A stretch of DNA of 5,348 nt, from positions 1-5,348 of the forward strand of contig JAFWYI010000053.1 of the NCBI GenBank assembly GCA_017522745.1. Reading direction: 5' to 3'. Both the position numbers and the translations under genes were made by a program. Below, one piece after another: positions 1 to 5,348 of this stretch; positions within the stretch are counted from its first letter, which is position 1; the number at the start of each line of letters is the position of its first letter. The DNA comes from Mailhella sp. Its GTDB lineage: Bacteria > Desulfobacterota > Desulfovibrionia > Desulfovibrionales > Desulfovibrionaceae. Under the pieces are notes generated by a model that saw nothing but the letters and a program-made list of their open reading frames with translations, ran no database searches and was not told the origin of the DNA.

Positions 1-37
1 AACGATGGCCCGCCCCTTTACGGAACGAGCCATCGTT
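1..37 (-). terminator. Stem-loop downstream of the transporter gene, possible terminator
   Basis: Positions 1-9 (AACGATGGC) and 29-37 (GCCATCGTT) are a perfect 9-bp inverted repeat with a 19-base loop. It starts 9 bases after the transporter stop codon in the direction of transcription, where an operon terminator would be expected. The T-run needed for intrinsic termination would lie left of position 1 and cannot be seen, and the loop is longer than usual. It could also be an mRNA-stabilising hairpin or a truncated longer repeat. Confidence 0.4.
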
Positions 38-46
38 CACGGAAGA

Positions 47-1546
47 TTACTTACCAGCAAGGATACTGGCGGGGAATATGATATCGCCAAGCAGGGTACC
101 GACCACAAGGGCTATGATCGAAGCGAGGATGATCATAGGCAGCGAGAACTTCAGGAAGTCCTTGGCCGTGGTATAGCCTTCCGCACCCATGAGGGTCACC
201 GCGGTAGGAGGCGAGGACACCGGGAACATGATGCCGATATTGGCGACCATGCCCACAGTAAGGCAGGTAACGACAGGGTTGAGCCCATACTGCACAGCGA
301 GAGTTGCCGTAACAGGAAGCACAAGACCGATGACCGCCACGTTGGAGAAGAGCTGGGAGACCAGACCGGAGATGGCCATGAGGATCACCCATACCATGAT
401 GGGAGACATATCACCCAGCACGGACTTCAGATGACCGGCAAGGAACTTGTCCACGCCGCCCTTGATGAGCATGTCACCGAAGGCCAGAGCGCCAGCCACG
501 AAGATCAGGATGTCCCAGTTGATGGACTTCAGGCCCTGCTGCCAGCTCATGGCGAACTGGATGCGGCCTTCTTCGTTCTTCTTCATGGGGATGAAGAAGA
601 GCAGGCTGCCGCAGAACAGAGCGATGATGGGCGGGTTGAGGATGCGGGCGACCTTGGGGAAGCCCATGGCCTTGGCTACGGGCTGACCGCAGATCCACAG
701 CACGAGAGCGAGGATCATGGTCACCATGGCGATGTGTTCAAAACGAGTCACCGGACCGAGAGCCTTCAGGCGTTCAGCGGCGATATCCGTGGGGATGCTC
801 ACATTGGAGGCACCGCGCAGGAACATCACCCACAGCAGGGCGACCATCACCAGCAGCCACAGCATGGCCATGGGGAAACCGACGGCAGACCATGCCCAGA
901 ACGGCATCTCATAATGCAGAGCAGAGGCGATGACGCCGATGACCACCATGTTGGGAGCGCCGCCGATGGGCGTGCCTGCGCCACCAAGAGCAGAGGAAAT
1001 ACCGGAGGACATGCAGAGGCAGCGGTACAGAGGATCGCCGGGCTTGGCATCCGTACCCTTGCCCATGGCAACGGCTATGGACACGAACAGGATGGCGACA
1101 GGGATGTTGGGCACGATCATGGAGAGGAGACCGCCGCCGATGCCGAACACCAGGAGCAGACGCATGGGACGCCCCTTGACCCAGCCCATGGATATCATCC
1201 AGTAGGCATAGCGTTCCACGAGCTTGCTTTCCTTCCATGCGCCCAGGATGATCATGGAACCGAGCAGGAGGACGATGGCGGTATTACCAAGGAAAGCGAA
1301 GGATACCGGCGGCTTCAGGCAGCCGAGCATCGCGTAGAGCAGTATGCCGAACAGCGAAGTGAGGGCGATGGGGAAAGGTTCGGTTATCCACCACAGCACT
1401 ATCCACAGACCGGCGGCACAGCACTTCATGCCCAGAGGCGAAAGCCCCTGGATAGGAGGCAGGTTGAGGAACAGCAGGAAAGCTATAGGACCGGAAAGGA
1501 TACTCAGCAGATGCTTCATTGAGGAGGAAGAGGTTTTTTCACTCAT
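47..1546 (-). CDS. DASS/SLC13-like anion transporter (inner membrane permease)
   Basis: A 499-residue polytopic membrane protein, about the usual length for the divalent anion:sodium symporter (DASS/SLC13) family, which imports dicarboxylates, sulfate and related anions. Hydrophobic segments fill most of the protein between residues 15 and 495. Family-like landmarks are WWITEPFP (52-59), the glycine-rich hairpin GGAGTPIGGAPN (188-199), INWDILIFVAGALAFGD (342-358), FSNVAVI (400-406) and FPVSSPPTAV (441-450). The two halves resemble the family's inverted repeat. The first anion/sodium loop, usually SNT, reads VPNIPV (145-150), and the second keeps SN but not T, so the substrate may be unusual. 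The start is the first ATG after an in-frame TGA 12 bases upstream. Its ribosome binding site is weak (only GTGAG about 6 bases away), and Met10 has no better one, so translation may depend on the flavoprotein gene 29 bases upstream. Family membership is fairly secure; substrate and coupling ion are unknown. Confidence 0.85.
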   Translation of the reverse strand: MSEKTSSSSMKHLLSILSGPIAFLLFLNLPPIQGLSPLGMKCCAAGLWIVLWWITEPFPIALTSLFGILLYAMLGCLKPPVSFAFLGNTAIVLLLGSMIILGAWKESKLVERYAYWMISMGWVKGRPMRLLLVFGIGGGLLSMIVPNIPVAILFVSIAVAMGKGTDAKPGDPLYRCLCMSSGISSALGGAGTPIGGAPNMVVIGVIASALHYEMPFWAWSAVGFPMAMLWLLVMVALLWVMFLRGASNVSIPTDIAAERLKALGPVTRFEHIAMVTMILALVLWICGQPVAKAMGFPKVARILNPPIIALFCGSLLFFIPMKKNEEGRIQFAMSWQQGLKSINWDILIFVAGALAFGDMLIKGGVDKFLAGHLKSVLGDMSPIMVWVILMAISGLVSQLFSNVAVIGLVLPVTATLAVQYGLNPVVTCLTVGMVANIGIMFPVSSPPTAVTLMGAEGYTTAKDFLKFSLPMIILASIIALVVGTLLGDIIFPASILAGK

Positions 1547-1575
1547 AAGGCACTCACATCATAGATCTACGTTCA

Positions 1576-3291
1576 TCACACTCTGCCAGTAGGCATACCG
1601 GGGGCCAGCCAGCGTTCACGCTTGGCGGTGGCATGTCTGCCGTTCTCATCAAGGAACACGTTGATGAAGGTGTTGTTCATGAGAGGATTGGTGAAGGGGA
1701 AGTCGGAACGCTGATGCATGCCGCGCGATTCCTGACGGGCGAGGCAGGCGTGCAGAAGCGATTCGGCAACATCGAAGAGGTCAAGGGTTTCGAGTGCGCG
1801 CCCCAGAGTATGGGAGCAGGTGGCACCGAGGACCTTGAGGGTGTTATTGCGCAGATCGCCGAGATACTTGATGCCAGCGTTGAGCAGGCGGGCAGAACGC
1901 ACATGGTAGGGACCGGCAGGAGCGTAGCCGGACATGATCTGCTGGAGCGCAAGGTTGGCTTCCTTCCACGGCACGCCTTCTTCGCGACCCATGATGGCGG
2001 CACACTGTTCGAGGCGGGCCTTGACCAGAGGATGATCTTCGATCTCGTGGAACTCGAAGCTGGCCATGTCTTCCGCGGCAGATTCACCAGCGATCATACC
2101 ATACACGGAAGCTACGCCGATACCACTGCGCACGTTGCCTACGGTATCGCCAGCGGCGTACAGACCCTTGATGGTGGTCTCGCCGCGCACGTCGATCTCA
2201 AGACCGCGACCGTACACGAAGGGTTCGTACTGCATGAACTCGAAGGCATGCTTGCGGAAGTCCAGACCGTATTCCTTATGATAGTTGAGGATGCAGGTGA
2301 GACCTTCGCTGATGAAGCCTTCTTCCTGGAAATGGAGATCCGCTTCAGAGGCGTCGGAAGCGTCGATGTAGGCAGGCCCCGTACCGTTGCGGATGACGTC
2401 CGTGAACACGGAGTTCCACACGTCGCTGGTAACGTCGCCATACTCAGCGGAAGACTTGGTCACGAAAGGACCGATGGGCTGACCATCGGGATAGCGCAGA
2501 ACGCCGATCCAGCTGCCCTTGCCGCATCTCTGGAAATACTTGGGGCCGGCCCAGCGCACAGGCAGGTCCATATTCACGAAGCGGGCACCCGCGCGGTAAG
2601 CCTGAGCCATGGCGCCGGCATTACAGCCGGGATAGGTGGAGTTGAACATCCAGCCCGGGGTTGCTTCGTTATTGTACAGGCGGGTGCTGCAGCCCGTTGC
2701 GATGACGGCGGACTTGCACTGGATGAGGGTGAACTGAGGTTCTTCGGAGGCGCCGTTCAAGGCCAGCACGCCCGCCAGCTTACCGTCGACCATCAGGATA
2801 TCGGTAGAGGAGGTGTCGTTCAGGACTTTGATGCCGCGCTTTCTGGTCTCGCGGGCCAGAACAGGCTTCTGCTTGGAGCCATCATACTTAAGGAAGATGC
2901 GGGGACGATTGGGGAAGGCGTGACCGGCAAAGTTGTAGTAGCCCAGCGGTCTCATATTGATGCCCCAGTCTTCCCACATGTGGACGACCTCGGCGCTGCG
3001 TTCAAGAAAACGCTTGGCCAGCGTGGTGTCCTGACCATTGCCGGTGTGGCAGTTCATGGATTCGGCCATGACCGCGCGGAAGGCTTCCGGCCCTTCACCG
3101 TGTACTTCGGGAAGGTAACAGCGGAAATGGTCGTTACCACCGCCGCCTGCGCCACTGCGCACGATATTGGCCTTTTCGATAACGATGATGTCCTTTACGC
3201 CCTTATCATAAGCCGTGATAGCAGCCATGAGACCTGCGATGCCGCCGCCGATGATAAGAAGGTCAGCCTTATATCTGCTTGTGATCTCCAT
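1576..3291 (-). CDS. AprA-like FAD-dependent oxidoreductase (fumarate reductase/APS reductase flavoprotein superfamily)
   Basis: A 571-residue cytoplasmic flavoprotein with no signal peptide or twin-arginine motif. The N-terminal Rossmann fold has GGGIAG (15-20) and Glu39 ending the second strand (VIEK), which bind the FAD ADP part. RSGAGGGGN (45-53) resembles the RSGA segment of APS reductase alpha subunits. The histidine that carries covalent FAD in fumarate reductases is absent, so FAD is probably non-covalent. Further landmarks are an ATG segment (198-200), GLYAAGD (376-382, closing the FAD site) and a C-terminal helical domain ending in ESRGMHQRSD (521-530). Arg246 in PVRWAGP may match the substrate-binding arginine of AprA, by eye only. 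Desulfovibrio AprA is about 660 residues, so this is a shorter relative. The chosen ATG has AAGGAG six bases upstream; the frame stays open to another ATG at 3327, but that lies inside the ferredoxin gene. The preceding ferredoxin is the likely electron partner and the following permease the likely substrate supplier. The reaction is unknown; a generic fumarate-reductase-like activity is an alternative. Confidence 0.88.
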   Translation of the reverse strand: MEITSRYKADLLIIGGGIAGLMAAITAYDKGVKDIIVIEKANIVRSGAGGGGNDHFRCYLPEVHGEGPEAFRAVMAESMNCHTGNGQDTTLAKRFLERSAEVVHMWEDWGINMRPLGYYNFAGHAFPNRPRIFLKYDGSKQKPVLARETRKRGIKVLNDTSSTDILMVDGKLAGVLALNGASEEPQFTLIQCKSAVIATGCSTRLYNNEATPGWMFNSTYPGCNAGAMAQAYRAGARFVNMDLPVRWAGPKYFQRCGKGSWIGVLRYPDGQPIGPFVTKSSAEYGDVTSDVWNSVFTDVIRNGTGPAYIDASDASEADLHFQEEGFISEGLTCILNYHKEYGLDFRKHAFEFMQYEPFVYGRGLEIDVRGETTIKGLYAAGDTVGNVRSGIGVASVYGMIAGESAAEDMASFEFHEIEDHPLVKARLEQCAAIMGREEGVPWKEANLALQQIMSGYAPAGPYHVRSARLLNAGIKYLGDLRNNTLKVLGATCSHTLGRALETLDLFDVAESLLHACLARQESRGMHQRSDFPFTNPLMNNTFINVFLDENGRHATAKRERWLAPGMPTGRV

Positions 3292-3297
3292 GGTACA

Positions 3298-3303
3298 CTC
3301 CTT
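3298..3303 (-). promoter_or_regulatory. Ribosome binding site of the flavoprotein gene, overlapping the ferredoxin stop
   Basis: On the minus strand AAGGAG stands six bases before the ATG at 3291 and shares its first two bases with the TAA stop of the ferredoxin gene (3302-3304). This fixes the flavoprotein start at 3291 rather than 3327. It also suggests translational coupling and balanced synthesis of the two proteins. Confidence 0.8.
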
Positions 3304-3541
3304 ATTTGCTATGCAGGGTAGAAGCATCGATGTAGGGCATCATCATAGGCATAGGCAGCCGGACCTTCACGGCATTATGCTTGCACTCCAGTTCGCACAG
3401 CACACAATGCCAGCACTCCTCACCAAAACGAACTTCCGGGATTCTGCTTTTCTCTCTGTTGAAAACAAAAACACGCATAGGACAGATGGCGGCACAATTA
3501 CCGCAGCCAACGCACTGATTCTTATCAATGATAGGCGGCAT
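3302..3541 (-). CDS. 2x[4Fe-4S] ferredoxin, AprB-like
   Basis: A 79-residue ferredoxin with two complete cluster motifs: CVGCGNCAAICP (Cys10, 13, 16, 20) and CWHCVLCELECK (Cys43, 46, 49, 53). It should carry two [4Fe-4S] clusters in the cytoplasm. The spacing between the motifs, and the tryptophan directly after the first cysteine of the second motif (CWHC), resemble the APS reductase beta subunit (CWEC), where that tryptophan lies on the electron path between clusters. AprB is about 165 residues in Desulfovibrio, whereas this protein has only a 25-residue tail after the second motif, containing a methionine-rich PMPMMMP segment. It is the first gene of the operon and lies 10 bases before the flavoprotein ATG, so it is probably that protein's dedicated electron carrier or beta subunit. 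AGGGAG seven bases upstream supports the start. A free ferredoxin serving several enzymes is possible but less likely given the gene order. Confidence 0.92.
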   Translation of the reverse strand: MPPIIDKNQCVGCGNCAAICPMRVFVFNREKSRIPEVRFGEECWHCVLCELECKHNAVKVRLPMPMMMPYIDASTLHSK

Positions 3542-3548
3542 GACATTA

Positions 3549-3554
3549 CTCCCT
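3549..3554 (-). promoter_or_regulatory. Ribosome binding site of the ferredoxin gene
   Basis: AGGGAG on the minus strand, seven bases before the ATG at 3541. It supports this start for the first gene of the operon. Confidence 0.7.
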
Positions 3555-3623
3555 GTTAGTGTGAATTTTTATTCAAGCTGTATTCAGAAATATCATGTCC
3601 GTGCCTTTTGTCTTTAGTCATCG

Positions 3624-3785
3624 CTAAACTTCAATCAAAAAGCCGTCTTTTCTTGTTTCTGCAGTCCGATAAAATATATATCTATTTGTAAAGATTAATA
3701 TTTTCATATCAATATCCATATTTTCTTCCGTTGTATAAAAATGGTCACATCCTTTAGTAGTCATGAGATACACTCTTGTATCCAT
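3624..3785 (-). CDS. Possible small protein of 53 residues (unrecognised, doubtful)
   Basis: An open frame from ATG at 3785 to TAG at 3624, translating to a mixed hydrophilic/hydrophobic peptide that begins MDTRVYLMTTKGCDHF and ends KDGFLIEV. A weak CAGG lies about five bases before the ATG, and an in-frame TAG directly precedes it, so no longer start exists. It has the same direction as its neighbours and lies fully upstream of the ferredoxin operon. Its base composition is much more AT-rich than the flanking genes, which fits intergenic DNA, an acquired fragment or a decayed gene. No domain, signal peptide or membrane segment is recognised. An open frame of this length in AT-rich DNA may be chance. 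Confidence 0.2.
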   Translation of the reverse strand: MDTRVYLMTTKGCDHFYTTEENMDIDMKILIFTNRYIFYRTAETRKDGFLIEV

Positions 3786-3844
3786 CTATACCTGCACAAT
3801 AGAAAACATGATGTTATTTTAGTAAGTTGGACATTATTCAATCG

Positions 3845-3885
3845 TTAAATACAAAAGCCCCGGAAGATGTTCTCTCCCGGGGCTT
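3845..3885 (-). terminator. Rho-independent terminator of the AIDA-repeat protein gene
   Basis: A perfect 9-bp GC-rich inverted repeat (AAGCCCCGG at 3855-3863, CCGGGGCTT at 3877-3885) with a 13-base loop. Read on the minus strand it is followed by TTTTGTATTT, a broken T-run. It begins 23 bases after the stop codon of the surface-protein gene. It separates that gene from the redox operon, so the two are probably transcribed independently. Confidence 0.88.
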
Positions 3886-3908
3886 CGCTTTTCAGTCAGT
3901 TTTAGGCG

Positions 3909-5348
3909 TTAGCCAGCCAGCAGGCCGGTCTGTCGGCCAACTTCACGGAAAGCGGCGTCTATCTGGCTTTCCGTAGGATAAACTCCGTTCGAAGCAGCCG
4001 CGAGGCAGGCATCGAAGTTCGGCATAGAGCCAGCGTAAACGATGTTCTGGCGTAAAGGATCATAGTCGACCACGCGTATGCTCTGCCACGAATCGGACTT
4101 TTTACTGATGATCAGATCACTGCCGCTCTGCCTGAGAGTGATATCCGATTCCCTAAGACCGCGTATGAGTACACTGCCACATCCGGCGTCAATAGTGTCC
4201 TGCCCCCAGTACTCACTGCCGTACACGGCCACGTCGCGACCGCCGCCTCCGCCCCTCAGAGTCTCATTCCCGGTGCCGTTGATGAAGAGGTCGCAGCCGC
4301 TCGTGCCATAGTAGACATTGTCGTACTGGGTGCCCAGCAGATATGTGACTCTGCTCTCATCGACAGAGATCGTGAGATTGACCTTCGATCCGGAGGTGGT
4401 CAGCTGATAGAGCATACCATCATAGCTTTTCGCACCACTATTGAGGGAGAGACTCAATCCCTCACTGCCGCCCTTGCAGTCCATCTGGACGCTGACATTG
4501 GAGCCACTCAGCATCCGTATATTGTCCGTGAGTTCGTACGTACCGACTTTCTGGTAATCCGTGATGTGCAGCGAAATTCTGCCGTCATACTGACCTGTCT
4601 GCACACCACTCAGCATGGCCGTGCTGCTCTTGACATCCACGGAGCGGAGGTCGAAACCGAGAACCGCTCCATAGTTGCCACTCAGGGAACCGAAACGATG
4701 CCCAACTGCCGAAGCAGACAGCACTGCGCCGCTTTCCGTGCGAAGATGGAAATTCGTCATCGTGTTCGTGCCTGTAAGAGTCATGACCGCACCCGAACCG
4801 AGGATAGCCGCGTTGGAGAGAGAAGCACCAGAGACCGTTGCCCCCTTGACGGTTATCCCACCGCAGAGCCTCGCCGCTCCCTGCACGAAAAGACGGCCTC
4901 CCTGAGACATCGTGACCGTGTTGGCCAAAGCGCCACTCTGGAGGACCATCAAACCGCCAGCCTTCACGGTGGTCTTATACGACTTACCGCCGCCGGAAAT
5001 CACCATCTTACCGCCGGAACTCACCGTCGTGGTCTGAGCATAGCCACTCTTGTAGATAGTCTGGGTCGCGCCCTTCAGGATCTTCGCGCTGTAGGCGCTG
5101 CCCACGATGTTCTGCTTGCCGTAAACAGTGATGGAAGACGCTACACCGCCCGCCTCGATGGCCTGCGTACCTGCCATGTTGCCGCCTATCGCCTTGCCTC
5201 CGGCACTGATACGGATAGTGGCACCGGTCTTCACGATAGAACTGCTGGCCACACCGCCGCTCGAAACGTGCTGGATACCGCCGGAAGATACCGTCATGCC
5301 TATGGTCTTACCACCGCTGAGGATGGTCGCCTTGCCGGTGCTGTTGAT
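3909..5348 (-). CDS. AIDA-repeat surface protein with RTX-like C-terminus, partial (N-terminus beyond window)
   Basis: The frame is open from the TAA stop (3909-3911) to the right edge. The ATG at 5297 is an internal methionine in the repeats, so the visible 479 residues are only the C-terminal part. Residues 1-172 are AIDA-like repeats with recurring SSGG/SAGG/KAGG turns, typical of beta-helical stalks. Residues 215-325 are Ser/Gly/Thr-rich and beta-prone. Residues 337-429 are RTX-like: degenerate repeats, one good calcium-binding nonapeptide (GGGGRDVAV, 367-375), then ESDITLRQSGSDLIIS and a VVDY end, as in haemolysin-type calcium-binding related domains. A roughly 50-residue tail ends in GLLAG. 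There is no C-terminal autotransporter beta-barrel, so type I secretion of an adhesin-like protein is the best inference; no ABC exporter or outer-membrane channel gene is in view. It is probably unrelated to the redox operon. The role (adhesion, biofilm) is inferred from family only. Confidence 0.82.
   Translation of the reverse strand: MNSTGKATILSGGKTIGMTVSSGGIQHVSSGGVASSSIVKTGATIRISAGGKAIGGNMAGTQAIEAGGVASSITVYGKQNIVGSAYSAKILKGATQTIYKSGYAQTTTVSSGGKMVISGGGKSYKTTVKAGGLMVLQSGALANTVTMSQGGRLFVQGAARLCGGITVKGATVSGASLSNAAILGSGAVMTLTGTNTMTNFHLRTESGAVLSASAVGHRFGSLSGNYGAVLGFDLRSVDVKSSTAMLSGVQTGQYDGRISLHITDYQKVGTYELTDNIRMLSGSNVSVQMDCKGGSEGLSLSLNSGAKSYDGMLYQLTTSGSKVNLTISVDESRVTYLLGTQYDNVYYGTSGCDLFINGTGNETLRGGGGGRDVAVYGSEYWGQDTIDAGCGSVLIRGLRESDITLRQSGSDLIISKKSDSWQSIRVVDYDPLRQNIVYAGSMPNFDACLAAASNGVYPTESQIDAAFREVGRQTGLLAG
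4062..4340 (-). other. RTX-like / haemolysin-type calcium-binding related domain of the surface protein
   Basis: The encoded segment starts at LLGTQYDNVYYGTSGCDLFING, which looks like a worn RTX repeat. It continues through GGGGRDVAV (4224-4250), matching the GGxGxDxUx calcium-binding pattern, and ends with DITLRQSGSDLIIS and IRVVDY. RTX segments near the C-terminus are typical of type I secretion substrates that fold on meeting calcium outside the cell. Only one nonapeptide is close to consensus, so calcium binding is plausible but weakly supported. Confidence 0.6.
4833..5348 (-). repeat. AIDA-like stalk repeats within the surface protein
   Basis: At protein level, about 18-20-residue units recur, each with a Gly-Gly turn after Ser, Ala or similar: VSSGGIQHVSSGGVAS, ISAGGKAIGG, EAGGVAS, VSSGGKMVISGGGKS, VKAGGLMVLQSG and MSQGGRLFVQG. 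The pattern becomes irregular toward the left end of this span. The array continues past the right edge of the window, so its copy number is unknown. The DNA is divergent between units rather than a perfect tandem repeat. Confidence 0.75.

Larger units (their letters stand above)
3542..3844 (-). promoter_or_regulatory. AT-rich intergenic region, presumed promoter region of the ferredoxin-flavoprotein-transporter operon
   Basis: This stretch lies between the terminator of the upstream surface-protein gene and the first gene of the operon, so the operon promoter should be here. It is visibly more AT-rich than the genes on either side, particularly at 3665-3740. I found no convincing paired -35/-10 hexamers. 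The closest is TTGATA on the minus strand (about 3707-3712), without a good -10 at 17 bases. I saw no sigma-54 GG/GC pair and no full FNR or CRP palindrome. A short imperfect palindrome, AACAT-G-ATGTT (3805-3815), with partly matching A/T flanks, could be an operator. No RNA gene or riboswitch was recognised. Confidence 0.5.

Noticed and set aside
5..1522. Long plus-strand open frame of 505 codons opposite the transporter gene
   Set aside because: Its translation is very rich in His, Asp, Gly, Glu and Gln with no recognisable domain, and it mirrors a clear membrane transporter on the other strand. It is a by-product of GC-rich codon use.
1633..3321. Long plus-strand open frame of 562 codons opposite the flavoprotein gene
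   Set aside because: The minus strand carries an unmistakable FAD oxidoreductase with its own ribosome binding site. The plus-strand product has no family motifs, so it is an antisense shadow.
3292..3327. Upstream start of the flavoprotein at 3327, adding 12 residues
   Set aside because: The start at 3291 has AAGGAG six bases upstream and places the FAD Rossmann strand at the usual distance from the N-terminus. The longer version would begin inside the ferredoxin gene without a comparable ribosome binding site.
1576..3541. Calling the pair canonical aprBA (dissimilatory APS reductase)
   Set aside because: Both proteins are clearly shorter than Desulfovibrio AprA and AprB, and no sat or qmo genes are present. 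Similarity to the family is reported, but the gene names are not assigned.
3556..3621. A 21-codon open frame (MTKDKRHGHDISEYSLNKNSH) just before the ferredoxin gene
   Set aside because: Too short to support on its own, with no clear ribosome binding site. It is mentioned only with the neighbouring 53-codon frame.
3909..5297. Treating the surface protein as complete, starting at ATG 5297
   Set aside because: The frame stays open to the right edge and the upstream 17 codons continue the same repeat style (ILSGGKTIG), so this methionine is internal.

Overview
The window suggests an anaerobic, sulfur-metabolising deltaproteobacterium, most likely a Desulfovibrionaceae member of the Desulfovibrio/Bilophila/Mailhella type. 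This is inferred from a flavoprotein and ferredoxin resembling adenylylsulfate (APS) reductase subunits, a DASS/SLC13-type anion permease beside them, and a large AIDA-repeat/RTX-like surface protein. I could not run a taxonomic search. No rRNA, tRNA, CRISPR array or insertion sequence is visible. All convincing genes lie on the minus strand, so transcription runs from the right edge to the left.

Right part (about 3845-5348): the C-terminal 479 residues of a repetitive protein whose start lies beyond the right edge. It has glycine/serine-rich AIDA-like stalk repeats, a beta-rich middle section, and an RTX-like end with one good calcium-binding nonapeptide. There is no autotransporter beta-barrel. 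A clear intrinsic terminator (3845-3885) follows it.

Middle (3542-3844): an AT-rich intergenic region of about 300 bases, which must hold the promoter of the operon to its left. It also contains a doubtful 53-codon ORF.

Left part (1-3541): a compact three-gene operon. In transcription order it encodes a 79-residue 2x[4Fe-4S] ferredoxin resembling AprB, a 571-residue FAD oxidoreductase resembling AprA, and a 499-residue DASS-type anion transporter. The first two genes are 10 bases apart, with the second ribosome binding site overlapping the first stop codon. The third begins 29 bases after the second ends. A 9-bp stem-loop lies just past the transporter. The simplest reading is that the transporter imports an organic or inorganic anion, which the cytoplasmic flavoprotein reduces or oxidises while exchanging electrons with the ferredoxin. 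The substrate cannot be read from the sequence. The proteins are too short, and too different in motif detail, to be called the canonical dissimilatory APS reductase.
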